A stretch of DNA of 64,000 nt from CAWJNF01 sp963844235 (GTDB lineage Bacteria > Actinomycetota > Thermoleophilia > Gaiellales > Gaiellaceae): assembly GCA_963844235.1 (NCBI GenBank), contig CAWJNF010000001.1:248001-312000 (forward strand). Direction: 5' to 3'. Below are positions 31,591-41,064 of this stretch, in pieces; the first letter of the stretch is position 1, and each line of letters starts with the position of its first letter. The position numbers and the translations under genes were made by a program. The notes beneath the pieces are model-generated. The model worked only from the letters and a program-made list of their open reading frames with translations. It was not told the origin of the DNA and searched no databases.

Positions 31591-32380
31591 CGTAACGCAG
31601 GAACAGGTGTGAGCCGCCGCGCCGCACGCTGAGCAGCCGGCCGGCCAGCCGGCGACCGGGGAGGAAGGGTATCCGCTCGACGAGCGAGAGGCGCTCCTCG
31701 GCGGGCGACCGGCCGGCCACGAGCGGCGAGAGCGTCAGGAAGAGCTCATCGACCAGCGCGTCTTCGAGGAGCGAGCCGAGAAGCGTCGGGCCACCCTCGG
31801 ACAGGACAAGCCGGTGCCCGCGTTCTCGGAGGTTCTCGACCATCGCCCTCAGGTCGACGTCGTCTCCTAGAGCGACCACGGTGGAAGCTGCGGGCAGCGT
31901 GCCCGTGAGACGCTCGGCACCGTTGCGTGTCGTGAAGACGAGCGCACCCGCCTCGAGTGCCGGATAGCCGGGGTCGAGGCTACCGCTACGGGTCACGACC
32001 GCGAGCTCGGGTCCCTCCACGCGACCGAGGGCACGTCGCAGCTCGGCGTACGGCTCTTCGGCTGGCGGATAGATGCTCCCGGGCGTCCAGCGCGCCTCCG
32101 AGGAGCCACGGAAGGTCGAGGCGCCCATGACGAGGCAGTCGGCGCATGCCCGCAGGAGTCCCATGACGAAGCGGTCCAGATCGCTCCTGTCGCTGATCAG
32201 CTTCGTCGAGGCTGGAACGCTCGGAATCGCGACGACGCCGTCGAGCGTGGAAACGAAGTTCGCGAAGAGCCGTGGCTGCGGGAAGCCGAGTGAGCCGCCG
32301 TAGACGTTCGCCAGTTCGTCCGGAAGCGGGAATGTCGGCAGGCCCTGCACCTCGTGCAGAACGTCCAGAGGCTCGAGCAT
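31574..32380 (-). CDS. RibD C-terminal/dihydrofolate reductase-like reductase
   Basis: 268 residues, ATG 32380 with TAGCCT 8 nt upstream. The fold is that of pyrimidine reductases: N-F-V-S-T-L-D-G near residue 42, D-R-F-V-M-G-L-L-R-A-C-A-D with V-M-G-A-S-T-F near 80, and L-S-E-G-G-P-T-L-L-G-S-L near 197. It reduces a pteridine or pyrimidine substrate with NADPH. The deaminase domain of RibD is absent and no riboflavin genes are near, so the substrate is open. Confidence 0.88.
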   Translation of the reverse strand: MLEPLDVLHEVQGLPTFPLPDELANVYGGSLGFPQPRLFANFVSTLDGVVAIPSVPASTKLISDRSDLDRFVMGLLRACADCLVMGASTFRGSSEARWTPGSIYPPAEEPYAELRRALGRVEGPELAVVTRSGSLDPGYPALEAGALVFTTRNGAERLTGTLPAASTVVALGDDVDLRAMVENLRERGHRLVLSEGGPTLLGSLLEDALVDELFLTLSPLVAGRSPAEERLSLVERIPFLPGRRLAGRLLSVRRGGSHLFLRYELERD

Positions 32381-32553
32381 CGTGCGACAGGCTACGTGAC
32401 CGGTGCCGCCTCCCCGCGGCAGGGGTGGGGATACCCGCACCTGGAAGAGGGGAGGCACCCCGGGGGCGGGTGGGGCGCCATCTCGACGGCGGCAAGACCA
32501 GGCGGCTGCGAGCCTTTCGCGAGCAAACGGAAGCAACGGAAGGATTGGACACC

Positions 32554-33984
32554 ATGATCGCAACCGAGCAGCGCAGGTGGTTCGCGCTAGCACTTCTGTG
32601 CGCGGTGCAGTTCATGGTCGTGCTCGACATCGCGATCGTGAACGTCGCGCTTCCCTCGATCCAGGTCGACCTGGGCTTCTCGCAGGACAACCTCCAGTGG
32701 GTGATCAGCGCGTACGCCCTCATCTTCGGTGGCTTCCTGCTCCTCGGCGGCCGAGCAGCCGATCTCCTCGGCAGGCGCCGCGTCTTCATCGGCGGCGTGA
32801 TCGTCTTCACGCTGGGCTCGCTGCTCTGCGGCCTGGCGTGGAACGAGGCCTCGCTGATCGGCGCGCGGGCTATCCAGGGCCTGGGCGCCGCGGTGATCTC
32901 GCCCGCCGCGCTCTCGATCCTCATGACCACGTTCCGCGAGGGCCGCGAGCGCAACATCGCGCTGGGCGCTTGGGGCGCGGTCGGCGGGTTCGGCGCCGCG
33001 GCCGGCGTCCTGCTCGGCGGCGTGCTCACGGACGTGCTCTCGTGGGAATGGATCTTCTTCGTCAACATCCCGGTCGGGCTGGCCGCGCTCGCGTTCGCGC
33101 CCGTGCTGCTCGGCGAAAGCCGCAACGCGCTGGCGAAGCGCTTCGACGTGGTCGGTGCCGTGCTCGTGACGGCCGGGCTGTCGCTGCTCGTGTACGCGAT
33201 CACGGAGGCGAGCGACTTCGGCTGGACGTCCTGGGAGACGATCGCGCTCTTCGCCGGCTCGGCCGGCCTCCTCGGTGCGTTCGCGATCTGGGAGCGACGC
33301 GTGGTCGATCCCCTGATGCCGTTCTCGATCTTCCGGATCCGGACGCTTGCGGGCTCGAACACGGCGGGCTTCCTCATGGGAACGATGCTGTTCTCGATGT
33401 TCCTGCTGCTGACCCTCTACATGCAGCAGGTGCTCGGCTACTCGCCGCTGAAGACCGGCGTCGCGTACCTCGCCTGCGCCGGCACCGCGATCATCTGGGC
33501 AAACGTCGCCGCTGCGCTCGTGACCCGCGTCGGTATCAAGCCGATCATGGTCTCGGGCATGGCGCTGATGGCCGTTGGGATCGCGCTCTTCACGCAGATC
33601 TCGCCGGGCGGCTCCTACGTCGCCGACCTGCTGCCGGGGCTGCTGCTGATCGGCATTGGCATGCCGTTCGCGTTCGTGGCGATCTCGATCGGCGCGCTCG
33701 CCGGCGTGCCCGACCAGCAAGCCGGCCTCGCGTCTGGCATCAACAACACTGCCCTCCAGATCGGAGGCGCGCTCGGCGTCGCTGCGCTCTCGGCCATCGC
33801 GATCTCGCGCACCGAGGACCTGGTCGGCGCGGGGACACCGCAGCCGAACGCCCTTACCGAGGGTTTCCAGGCTGCGCTGTGGGCCGGTGTCGGCGTCGCA
33901 ATCCTCGGGCTGGTGGCCTCGATCGCCCTGGTCAAGGACGAGCGCGGGGCTGTACCGGAAGGCGTTGCCCTCGAGCGAGGGTAG
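32554..33984 (+). CDS. MFS drug/proton antiporter, DHA2 (EmrB/QacA) type
   Basis: 476 residues, about 14 membrane helices. The N-terminal F-M-V-V-L-D-I-A-I-V-N-V-A-L-P is the DHA2 motif D1, and L-L-G-G-R-A-A-D-L-L-G-R-R-R-V-F between helices 2 and 3 is the MFS motif A. It would export lipophilic compounds using the proton gradient. ATG 32554 is preceded by a weak GGAAGGA at 11 nt. Transcription probably ends at the strong hairpin 34005-34035. Confidence 0.93.
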   Translation: MIATEQRRWFALALLCAVQFMVVLDIAIVNVALPSIQVDLGFSQDNLQWVISAYALIFGGFLLLGGRAADLLGRRRVFIGGVIVFTLGSLLCGLAWNEASLIGARAIQGLGAAVISPAALSILMTTFREGRERNIALGAWGAVGGFGAAAGVLLGGVLTDVLSWEWIFFVNIPVGLAALAFAPVLLGESRNALAKRFDVVGAVLVTAGLSLLVYAITEASDFGWTSWETIALFAGSAGLLGAFAIWERRVVDPLMPFSIFRIRTLAGSNTAGFLMGTMLFSMFLLLTLYMQQVLGYSPLKTGVAYLACAGTAIIWANVAAALVTRVGIKPIMVSGMALMAVGIALFTQISPGGSYVADLLPGLLLIGIGMPFAFVAISIGALAGVPDQQAGLASGINNTALQIGGALGVAALSAIAISRTEDLVGAGTPQPNALTEGFQAALWAGVGVAILGLVASIALVKDERGAVPEGVALERG

Positions 33985-34004
33985 AGAGACCTGCAGGGGG
34001 CGCA

Positions 34005-34035
34005 ATGGGGAGCGGCCGCCCAGGCCGCTCCCCAT
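34005..34035 (+). terminator. Hairpin terminator after the transporter
   Basis: Perfect 13-bp arms ATGGGGAGCGGCC / GGCCGCTCCCCAT with a 5-nt loop, 20 bp after the stop codon. No long T tract. Confidence 0.7.
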
Positions 34036-34073
34036 TCGTGCTTCTCAGGTGAGATCCGGGGCGGTGCGGCCGC

Positions 34074-34104
34074 CTAGATGGTCAATTACAGATCGATCAT
34101 CTAG
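34074..34104 (-). terminator. Hairpin at the end of the second cupin gene
   Basis: Arms CTAGATGGTC and GATCATCTAG (9 of 10 paired). The right arm contains the stop codon. Confidence 0.45.
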
Positions 34105-34499
34105 TCCGTCCACCAGCCCTGCTCCATCACGAGGTCCGAGCCGGGCGGCCCGGAGATCGGCGCGCCGAACGCGAGCAGCTCGGCGCCGTCGGGGCCGGCC
34201 TCGAAGGAGCGCATCGTGCCCCCCGGCACGCGCAACGCGTCCCAGACCCTGAGCCCCACGATCTCCTCGTCGAGCTTCGCACGCAGGCTGCCGCGCAGGA
34301 GCACGTAGAGCTCCTCCTGCTCCCCGTGCTTGTGCCCCCACGGGATGCGGAAGCCCGGAGCCAGCCGCTGGTAGCTGACGCCGGAGCTCTCGAGCCCGAG
34401 CTGCTCGCGCGCGAAGCGCGCCTCGAGACTCGGCGACAAGTCGAACTTGGGCGCCTGGTCCTCGACTTCCTTCATGTTGACGATCGTGTATGCGGCCAC
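34101..34499 (-). CDS. Cupin-domain protein (paralogue of the gene at 21399-21800)
   Basis: 132 residues, GTG 34499 with AAAGGAGG 4 nt upstream. Shares with its paralogue the blocks P-K-F-D / S-K-F-D, S-Y-Q-R, G-H-K-H-G-E-Q-E-E-L-Y-V-L-L-R-G, W-D-A-L-R-V-P, E-A-G-P-D/E-G and the terminal W-W-x-D. Single-domain metal cupin, function unknown. Unlike its paralogue it uses a ribosome binding site and has no IS ends around it. Confidence 0.87.
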   Translation of the reverse strand: MAAYTIVNMKEVEDQAPKFDLSPSLEARFAREQLGLESSGVSYQRLAPGFRIPWGHKHGEQEELYVLLRGSLRAKLDEEIVGLRVWDALRVPGGTMRSFEAGPDGAELLAFGAPISGPPGSDLVMEQGWWTD

Positions 34500-34670
34500 T
34501 GAGCCTCCTTTGAAAATCCGCCAGTGTCGCTGTACCCCGATCCCCTTGAAAGCGTGCATCGAGCCCGATGACATGGCGGGGAAACCGCACCGACTTGCGT
34601 GCTTCCCCCGATGCGGGGTCGCCTGGGTGCATGCGACGCTGCAGACGCACTCGAACGGAAGGAGCCAGCG

Positions 34671-35180
34671 GTGAAGGCCATTGTCGTCTACGAGTCGCTG
34701 TACGGAAACACCCATGCGGTCGCCGAGGCGGTTGCCGAGGGTCTTCGAGAGCGAGCGGAGGTGGACGTCTCCCCGGTAGAGGACTCGGCGTCCGCGGTCG
34801 TCGAAGGCGCCGATCTGCTCGTCGTCGGCGGCCCAACGCACGTGCACGGCATGTCGTCGAGGCGGACCCGCAAGGGCGCGGTCGACGCTGCGGTCAAACA
34901 GCATCAGCCGCCTCCCGATGTCGGTGGGCCGGCGCTGCGCGAGTGGTTCGACGGCATCGGCAAGGTGGGCGGCGCCCGTGCGGCGGCCTTCGACACGCGC
35001 CTGCCGCCGCCGAAGCTCATCACCGGCTCTGCAGCACATGGCATCGCGAAGCGCCTACGCCGCCACGGCTTCGACGTGGTCGGCGAGGAGAGCTTCCTCG
35101 TCGAGCACTCCGAGGGGCCGCCCGTCGAGGGCGAGCTCGAGCGCGCAAGAGAATGGGGGCGCACGCTCGTCGCAGGCTGA
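34671..35180 (+). CDS. Flavodoxin-domain protein
   Basis: 169 residues, GTG 34671 after AAGGAG at 6 nt. The flavodoxin FMN-phosphate loop is E-S-L-Y-G-N-T-H near residues 8-15, and V-V-G-G-P-T-H-V-H-G near 60 binds the isoalloxazine. A-A-A-F-D-T-R follows near 106. Electron carrier or small oxidoreductase, with no dedicated partner next to it. Confidence 0.88.
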   Translation: MKAIVVYESLYGNTHAVAEAVAEGLRERAEVDVSPVEDSASAVVEGADLLVVGGPTHVHGMSSRRTRKGAVDAAVKQHQPPPDVGGPALREWFDGIGKVGGARAAAFDTRLPPPKLITGSAAHGIAKRLRRHGFDVVGEESFLVEHSEGPPVEGELERAREWGRTLVAG

Positions 35181-35231
35181 GCGGACGCTCCGGCGCAGCC
35201 GTGGCCACGGTAGGGTCGCGCGGCGCCGCCC

Positions 35232-36326
35232 ATGACGGAGACGCTCACCCGCAGGCAGCTCAACCGCGCCACGCTCGCCCGCCAGTTGCTGCTGGAACGA
35301 CACCCGATCTCCGCGGTCGAGGCGGTAGAGCGGTTGTGTGGCTTGCAGGCGCAGGAAGCGAAGCCGCCCTACATCGGCCTCTGGACGCGCCTGGAGGCGT
35401 TCCGAGGCGATGAGCTGGCCGAGGCGCTGCGGGCGCGTGAGGTCGTCCGGGCGACTCTCATGCGCGCCACGCTTCACCTCATGAGCGCTCGGGACTACGC
35501 CGCGCTCCGGGCGTCCCTGGCACAAGCACTGACGCAGGCGATGGGCGTGCTCGGCGCTCGGGCAGATGGTCTCGAGGTCGAGAAGGTGCTGCCGGCTGCC
35601 CGCGACTTGCTCGAGGAGCAGCCACGTACGTTCAACGAGCTGCGAGCGCTGCTGGCGGAGGCGTTCCCGCGCGTCAACGACCGTGCGCTCGGCTACAGCG
35701 TCCGTCTCCAGCTTCCGCTCGTGATGGTCCCTACGGAGAGCCGATGGGGGTTCCCGTCGATTGCGGACTTCGCGCTCGCCGACGTCTGGCTCGGCGAGCC
35801 GCTCGCGACCGATGACTCGCCCGAGCCCCTCGTGCTCCGTTACCTCGCGTCGTTCGGCCCCGCCACGGCGGCGGACGCGCAGACCTGGTCCGGCCTCAAG
35901 GGGATCAAGCCCGTGCTCGAGCGGCTGCGGCCGCAGCTGCGCGTATTCCGTGACGAGCGCGGGCGCGAGCTCTTCGATCTCCCCGCTGCGCCGCGTCCTG
36001 ACGACGACGTGCCCGCCCCGCCTCGTTTCCTTCCCGAGTTCGACAACCTCGTCCTGTCGCACGCCGACCGGACTCGCGTTCTCGCGGACGAGCACCGCGG
36101 CGCGGTGGTGACCAAGAACCTACGCGTGCGCGCGACGTTCCTGTGGGACGGCTTCGTGGCCGGAACGTGGGCAGCGGAGCGGGAGAAGGCCATGGCGACG
36201 TTGGTGCTGACGCCGTTCGAGGCTCTGCCGAAGACTGCCGTGAAGGCGCTCACCGTCGAGGGAGAGGCGCTGCTCCGGTTCCTCGAGGAGGATGCGACCT
36301 CGTTCGACGTCAGGCTTGCCGCATAG
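35232..36326 (+). CDS. Winged-helix AlkZ-like protein (HTH_42 family)
   Basis: 364 residues. The family mark G-L-Q-A-Q-E (Gln39 and Gln41) is the QxQ pair used catalytically by AlkZ/YcaQ DNA glycosylases, and E-A-V-E-R-L at 30-35 precedes it. W-T-R-L, R-A-T-L-H-L and several winged-helix segments follow. Such proteins unhook or excise alkylated bases, including interstrand crosslinks from natural products. The exact substrate here is an inference from the motif. Confidence 0.8.
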   Translation: MTETLTRRQLNRATLARQLLLERHPISAVEAVERLCGLQAQEAKPPYIGLWTRLEAFRGDELAEALRAREVVRATLMRATLHLMSARDYAALRASLAQALTQAMGVLGARADGLEVEKVLPAARDLLEEQPRTFNELRALLAEAFPRVNDRALGYSVRLQLPLVMVPTESRWGFPSIADFALADVWLGEPLATDDSPEPLVLRYLASFGPATAADAQTWSGLKGIKPVLERLRPQLRVFRDERGRELFDLPAAPRPDDDVPAPPRFLPEFDNLVLSHADRTRVLADEHRGAVVTKNLRVRATFLWDGFVAGTWAAEREKAMATLVLTPFEALPKTAVKALTVEGEALLRFLEEDATSFDVRLAA

Positions 36327-36327
36327 C

Positions 36328-37239
36328 TCAGCGTCCGGTGCAGCCTTGGAGAAGCGACAGCCGTGACCACTGAACGGGGCCTGTGGTGGCGAAGTCGTAC
36401 AGGCTTCCCCCCATGACGCCGGCCGCACAGACAGCGTCCGTGAACGCCTTCGTCTGGCCACGCTCGGCGCTGTCCGCGACCCCGCCGATCACGTGGATAC
36501 GGACGTCCGGGCTGGTCTCCCGCCGCAATACCGCGATACTCCTGGCCACGTAGGTGCGTGCTGCCGGCGCGGTGTCCGTGCGGTAGGTGAAGTAGATCAT
36601 CGGTAGGAAGACGTCGAATTGCTCTGCGAGGCCTTCGTAGGGGAAGCCGGGCCAGGCCGTCGGCGAGAGCTCGAGACCGCGCGGCGAGGGGATGATGGCA
36701 CCGAGGCGGTAGTCGGCGCCGACGGCTTCGCGAAGTTCGGCCGCGACGCGCAGCAGACGGCGCGTCCGTAGCTCCGGGGATCTGACCGCCGGAGACTCGA
36801 TGTCCAGTCCGAAGCCGTCGAAACTGTGGCCTGACGCGGTCCTGAACGTGATTGCCGCAAGCGACCGGCGCACATCGCGGGCGACGTTGAGAAACCCCGG
36901 CAGGTACCAGGCGACGACCGCTAGGCCCTGGGCGTGCGCGGCCTCGAGGAAGCGAGCGACGAGCGCGGGCCGCCGGATGGGGACAGCCTGGCTGTAGTTC
37001 GACGTCTCGAGGTAGACGGTGCGGGCGCCGCGAGCGGCGATGGCCGCGACGGCGCCCTCTGGGTCGGCCCAGACGCCGGTGTCGTAGATGTCGACCCAGG
37101 TTCCCAGCCCGCGGTAGGGGTCGAGTGTGGCGGCTTGCGTACCGGGCGCGGCTCGAGTCGCGGGCGTGCCGACACCGACGATGCAGGCGAGGGCGAGGAT
37201 GCAGCAGACGGCGCGAGCCACGCGCAAGACAGTGTGCAT
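36328..37239 (-). CDS. Secreted TIM-barrel protein, putative glycoside hydrolase
   Basis: 303 residues, ATG 37239. Signal peptide of about 30 residues (A-R-A-V-C-C-I-L-A-L-A-C-I-V-G-V, then A-A-P-G). The mature part has barrel strands: G-L-G-T-W-V-D-I-Y-D, A-R-T-V-Y-L-E-T-S-N-Y, V-V-A-W-Y-L-P-G-F, and F-D-G-F-G-L-D-I-E-S with carboxylates at the strand end. This pattern is known from putative polysaccharide-degrading barrels. No close family assignment. Confidence 0.75.
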   Translation of the reverse strand: MHTVLRVARAVCCILALACIVGVGTPATRAAPGTQAATLDPYRGLGTWVDIYDTGVWADPEGAVAAIAARGARTVYLETSNYSQAVPIRRPALVARFLEAAHAQGLAVVAWYLPGFLNVARDVRRSLAAITFRTASGHSFDGFGLDIESPAVRSPELRTRRLLRVAAELREAVGADYRLGAIIPSPRGLELSPTAWPGFPYEGLAEQFDVFLPMIYFTYRTDTAPAARTYVARSIAVLRRETSPDVRIHVIGGVADSAERGQTKAFTDAVCAAGVMGGSLYDFATTGPVQWSRLSLLQGCTGR

Positions 37240-37339
37240 GAAGAGCCCGTTTCGACATCCGTCGTGTACCGCCTTCCGCCGAGCGCTCGTAGTGAGCCGG
37301 CGGCGTAGGCTTTGGAGCAAGAGACGGGAGGTACTTGCG

Positions 37340-37669
37340 ATGGCCTACGACGAGAGGCTTGCGGAGCGCATCAGGCGTGTGCTGCCCGGTGACGTCAGCG
37401 TGCGGGAGAGGAAGATGTTCGGCGGGCTCGCTTTCATGCTCGACGGTCACATGGCTTGCGGCGTCATGGGGCCCGATCTGATGCTCAGGATCGGGCCCGG
37501 GCCGTCCGAGCGCGCGCTCGCCGAGGCACACGTGCGGCGCATGGACTTCACCGGCAAGCCGCTCAAGGGCTTCGTCTACGTCGCGCCGGAGGGCGTCGCA
37601 AGCGAGGAGACGCTCCGCCGGTGGGTGGAGCAGGCAGCCGCGTTTGCCGCCACCCTCCCGCCGAAGTAG
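37340..37669 (+). CDS. TfoX N-terminal domain protein
   Basis: 109 residues, ATG 37340 with GGGAGG 8 nt upstream. R-K-M-F-G-G-L-A-F-M-L-D-G near residues 24-36, M-L-R-I-G and F-V-Y-V near 80 are the TfoX_N signature. The C-terminal TfoX domain is absent, as in many stand-alone actinobacterial copies. Competence-regulator function is known only for full-length proteobacterial TfoX, so the role here is unknown. Confidence 0.85.
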   Translation: MAYDERLAERIRRVLPGDVSVRERKMFGGLAFMLDGHMACGVMGPDLMLRIGPGPSERALAEAHVRRMDFTGKPLKGFVYVAPEGVASEETLRRWVEQAAAFAATLPPK

Positions 37670-37702
37670 CGTCGGCTGCGGCCCCGGATCGCGCACAGAG
37701 CC

Positions 37703-37771
37703 GTCCCGCCCGCCGAGTTGCACTGTGGAGGCCTCTCTGCCTCAAAGGTCGACGAACCCGCGGGCGGGACA
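37703..37771. repeat. Inverted repeat in intergenic region
   Basis: Arms GTCCCGCCCGC (37703-37713) and GCGGGCGGGAC (37761-37771) are separated by 47 nt, between convergent genes. A GGCC run follows at 37796-37812. May act as a transcription stop. Confidence 0.4.
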
Positions 37772-37813
37772 CCGGAGAGCTTACGTGATTCGCGGCCGGC
37801 CGGCCGGCCGGTC

Positions 37814-38446
37814 CTAGTCGCCGGCGATGAAGTAGAGCCAGGTGCCGTCCTCGCGGATCCCGACCCGGTAGCCGAGGTACCCGCCGAGCTCCTCGAAGCT
37901 GCGGATGTCGTCGTCCGAGTAGAGGAGCCGGAGATCGGCCAGGTCGTTCTCGGTCCAGGCTGACGGATCCTTCGCATGGGCGGCCGGCCACACGTACATG
38001 TCGTCCAGCTTGGCGACGTGCATGGAGAGCACGGTAGGCAGGATGTCTCCGAGAATCGGAACCTCGCCCTGCTCCTCGAGCCCTCGCCAGGAGCCGATCG
38101 GATCGCCGCTCTCGCCGAACGAGTACGAGAACGTGGCCGGATCGAGCAACGCTTCCAGCGCAGCGTAGTCGCGGGCATGCGCCGCGCTGATGATCGCGTC
38201 CCGCGTTTCCGACACCGCAGGCGGAAGTGTCGCCGCCGCGTCAGTGCCTGTCGGAGCGATCGTCTCGGTCGCGGGCGGAACCTCGGTCGAGGCTGGTGGT
38301 TGCGTCGCGACGCTCCCGGTGGGCTCCTGGGCCGGCGTGGCGGCCGGCTCAGCGCCTCCGCACGCCGGCAAGATCATGGCCAGCAGGGCGAGCGGAAGGA
38401 TGAACCGACTCGCGGCCGACCGGAAGCGCTCCACGCTCTGTTTCAT
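37814..38446 (-). CDS. Lipoprotein of unknown function
   Basis: 210 residues. Signal peptide with lipobox-like L-P-A-C-G-G (Cys near residue 29), then a Thr/Pro/Ala linker (about 32-75) typical of exported actinobacterial lipoproteins. A globular domain from about 80 (R-D-A-I-I-S-A-A-H-A-R-D-Y-A-A-L-E-A-L-L) resembles SnoaL/NTF2-like helices. Anchored to the outer membrane face. Specific function unknown. Confidence 0.75.
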   Translation of the reverse strand: MKQSVERFRSAASRFILPLALLAMILPACGGAEPAATPAQEPTGSVATQPPASTEVPPATETIAPTGTDAAATLPPAVSETRDAIISAAHARDYAALEALLDPATFSYSFGESGDPIGSWRGLEEQGEVPILGDILPTVLSMHVAKLDDMYVWPAAHAKDPSAWTENDLADLRLLYSDDDIRSFEELGGYLGYRVGIREDGTWLYFIAGD

Positions 38447-38525
38447 GGGCTCGCCGCTTGGACATGAACCGCACGTCGAACGTTCCCGCCTCGCGGGTAG
38501 GTCGCGCGGGACGGTGCTTTTCGGG

Positions 38526-39122
38526 TCACGGCGGCAGCCGCAGGACGAACTGTCGTCCGAGCCAGATCGGCTCGTACGCGTGCTCGCTCACCGCTTCGTC
38601 GACAGCCCGCTTGACGCCCCACTCCCACCATCCGCGCAGGGCGTAGTCGTCGCCGGCAAGCACGGCGTCGGTCTTGAGCTTCGGGCGGTAGACCGCGAGG
38701 TCGCGTCGGACGAACTCGTACGTGTGGTCTCCGTCCACGTACACGAAGTCGAAGTAGCCGTCGGGGAAGAGCAAGGCGGCCGCTTCGGAAGTCTCGCGGT
38801 GCACCTCGACCACGCCTGCCGCGATGGCCGAGGCGAACCGCTCATGCACCGAGTCGTGAATCGTGTCCAGGGTCGTCTGGCTGTCGCCTGACCTTCCGTA
38901 GAAGCTTCGCTCGTATGACGGCGTGTAGCGCCACGGGTCGATCAGGTGCAGCTTGAGCGGCCGGCAGGTCTCGAGGATCTGCGCGGCGAAATCGCCCTGC
39001 CAGACACCGATCTCAGCGCAGATGCCCCCGCGGGAGATCAGTGCGAGGAGCCTCCGACGCTCGTTCGCCAGGAGCGCGCGCTCGCGCCAGGAAGGCAGCC
39101 TCCGCAGGGCCGCGCGGAGCAT
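38526..39122 (-). CDS. Class I SAM-dependent methyltransferase (Methyltransf_24 type)
   Basis: 198 residues. SAM-binding motif I is C-A-E-I-G-V-W-Q-G-D-F-A near residues 34-45. The acidic D-P-W-R-Y and Y-V-D-G-D-H-T-Y-E near residue 128 are the markers of TylF/MycF-like and macrocin-type methyltransferases, which methylate sugars or glycolipid heads. No glycan genes adjoin it here, so the target is open. Confidence 0.85.
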   Translation of the reverse strand: MLRAALRRLPSWRERALLANERRRLLALISRGGICAEIGVWQGDFAAQILETCRPLKLHLIDPWRYTPSYERSFYGRSGDSQTTLDTIHDSVHERFASAIAAGVVEVHRETSEAAALLFPDGYFDFVYVDGDHTYEFVRRDLAVYRPKLKTDAVLAGDDYALRGWWEWGVKRAVDEAVSEHAYEPIWLGRQFVLRLPP

Positions 39123-39131
39123 GCGCGGAGC

Positions 39132-39645
39132 CTACGAGATCGGACGCGCCGAGGCCGTGTCGGTCACCCTCGTCATGCTGCGCGCGATCGCGTAGAGGGT
39201 CGGGCGCGGCGAGCCGCGGCTGATCAGCGTGAGCTGGATCCCCTGCTCGCGCCAGGTCAGCAGGTACCTGTGCGTTGCTCTCCCGCAGCCCGTGCCCTCG
39301 CAGTACTCGTAGAGCGAAGCTCGCCTGCCATGGATCGTCGGGTGTGCGAGCAGCCGGGCGTCGCCGATGTCGCCGCAGTAGAAGGGCCTCCCCTCCGCGA
39401 TCCGCAGGCGCTTGCCGTTCCCGCTCACGCCGCGGTAGTAGCCGTCGAGCTCCTCCTCGATCGGCCCGCAGTCGATCTCCCGCGGCACCACGCGGTTCAG
39501 CGTCAGGCCCGGGATGGTGCGTGGGGTAGAGGACCGGCATATCCAGCCGATCGGCCGCTCGCTGCCAGGCACCGGGGACCGCGGCAGCGGCCGTGGAGGC
39601 AAGCGCGAGCGTCATGACCGCGGCGATGAGAGCGGTGAGCTTCAT
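39132..39645 (-). pseudogene. Secreted protein gene with frameshift
   Basis: ATG 39645 opens a clear signal peptide (M-K-L-T-A-L-I-A-A-V-M-T-L-A-L-A) and about 42 residues (to Y-P-T). The reading must change frame at about 39510-39530 to continue as P-G-L-T-L-N-R-V-V-P-R-E-I-D-C-G and end at 39132. The rest has four spaced cysteines, suggesting disulfides. Family not recognised. A single indel restores an intact protein of about 170 residues. Confidence 0.65.
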
Positions 39646-39774
39646 CGAGCGACGAGAATGGCGAAATTCTCGGACGGTGTCAACGCCCCTTGCTCCGCGA
39701 CGCTCGTTCGAGGGACTCAAGGTTTCGGCGACGGATGCCGATAAACATGGGTTAGATCGCAACCCAGCTGCCGG

Positions 39775-41055
39775 TCAGGCTTGCTGCTCGAGCTGTTCGA
39801 GCTGCTCGATCGGGCTCGGCAGCCCGCGCGCTCGTCGGCGGCGACCGGCGACCAGCTCGGCCACGATCAGGGCGACGAGAACGGCGAGCGCGAGCGCCGC
39901 GGTCGCAATCGCGGGCAGCACGGCGCCGATCGCTCCGACCACGCAGAGCGCCAGAGCTGCGCTCAGGCGCTTCCAGCTCAGGGAGCCGGCCATGCGCAGC
40001 CGGAAGCCGACATGGCCGAGCAGGTAGAGGGCGGGGCCGCCCGCGACCGTCGCGAGCTCCGGCCCGCTGAGCCGCTCGCTCGGGTGCGCGATCACGATCT
40101 CGTCGCCGACGGCCGTGACGATGATCCCGGCGATCATCGGGATGTGAAGGTAGGTGTAGGCGTCGCGCGCGAGCCTGCCTATGTCGTCCGCCTTGTCGAG
40201 CCGGACCTGGGCGATGCGCGCCACGTAGTCGAAGTACAGCCACCACAGCGCCGCCGACCCAAGGAACGCAACGGCGATCGCCGCGCCCCTCGCCAGCGTG
40301 ATGTCGAATCCGGCCGCGGTTGCCCCGGTGACGACGATCGACTCGCCGAGCGCGATGATCACGAACAGCTGGAAGCGCTCGGAGAAGTGGGCACTCTCGA
40401 TCTCCCAATCCGTCGTCTCCGAACGGCCGTGCACGGGGTTCCAGTAGCCGGTGTACGGGCCGGCGTAGTCGAGCACGAGCGCGACGATCCAGATCGCGAT
40501 CAGCGCCGCTCCTCCGAGCGCGCCCCCGACGATCCACATGGCGCCGACTACGAGCGACCAGATCAGGATGCGCTTCAGCGCCGGTCGCAGGGGCCAGTCC
40601 GACGGGCTCCCGATGACCGCGAAGGCGTTCCGGATGATCTGCAGGCTGGCGTAGGAGGCTGCGAACATGAGCGCCCGGTCGCCGAACGCGTCCGGGATCG
40701 CGATCGCCATGAAGAGGCTGGCGAGCATGACGGCGATGAGGATGCTGCGGACGACCGGCGACTCCGGGTCGAACCAGTTCGTCATCCAGGTCGTGTAGAT
40801 CCATGCCCACCAGACGACGAGCAGCAGAAACAGCGTCTTCGCCGCCCCCTCCGCGTCGAGGTGCTCGACGAGGTAGTGCGAGAGCTGCGTGATGGCGAAG
40901 ACGAAGACGAGGTCGAAGAACAGCTCGAGCGTCGTCGCCCGCTGCTCCTCGTACTCGGAGGTCTGGCGGAGGAACCTGTTCAACGTGCGGGTGGCGTCCG
41001 GGCCGGCATCTGCGTGCCGCCACCCTAGCCGCGCGGGTTTGGCCCCGGTCCGCAC
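39775..41055 (-). CDS. Low temperature requirement A (LtrA) family membrane protein
   Basis: 426 residues, GTG 41055. The N-terminal T-L-E-L-F-F-D-L-V-F-V-F-A-I-T-Q-L is the LtrA signature, followed by about ten membrane helices. A conserved H-F-x-E-R-F-x-L-F-V-I-I-A-L-G-E-S-I is present near residue 225. LtrA was linked to cold growth in Listeria. The molecular function is not established. A short Gln/Glu tail closes the protein. Confidence 0.93.
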   Translation of the reverse strand: MRTGAKPARLGWRHADAGPDATRTLNRFLRQTSEYEEQRATTLELFFDLVFVFAITQLSHYLVEHLDAEGAAKTLFLLLVVWWAWIYTTWMTNWFDPESPVVRSILIAVMLASLFMAIAIPDAFGDRALMFAASYASLQIIRNAFAVIGSPSDWPLRPALKRILIWSLVVGAMWIVGGALGGAALIAIWIVALVLDYAGPYTGYWNPVHGRSETTDWEIESAHFSERFQLFVIIALGESIVVTGATAAGFDITLARGAAIAVAFLGSAALWWLYFDYVARIAQVRLDKADDIGRLARDAYTYLHIPMIAGIIVTAVGDEIVIAHPSERLSGPELATVAGGPALYLLGHVGFRLRMAGSLSWKRLSAALALCVVGAIGAVLPAIATAALALAVLVALIVAELVAGRRRRARGLPSPIEQLEQLEQQA

Positions 41056-41064
41056 CGGCGGCGC

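Noticed and set aside
37790..37815. GGCC run as a functional repeat
   Set aside because: Too short and low-complexity. It is explained by base composition.
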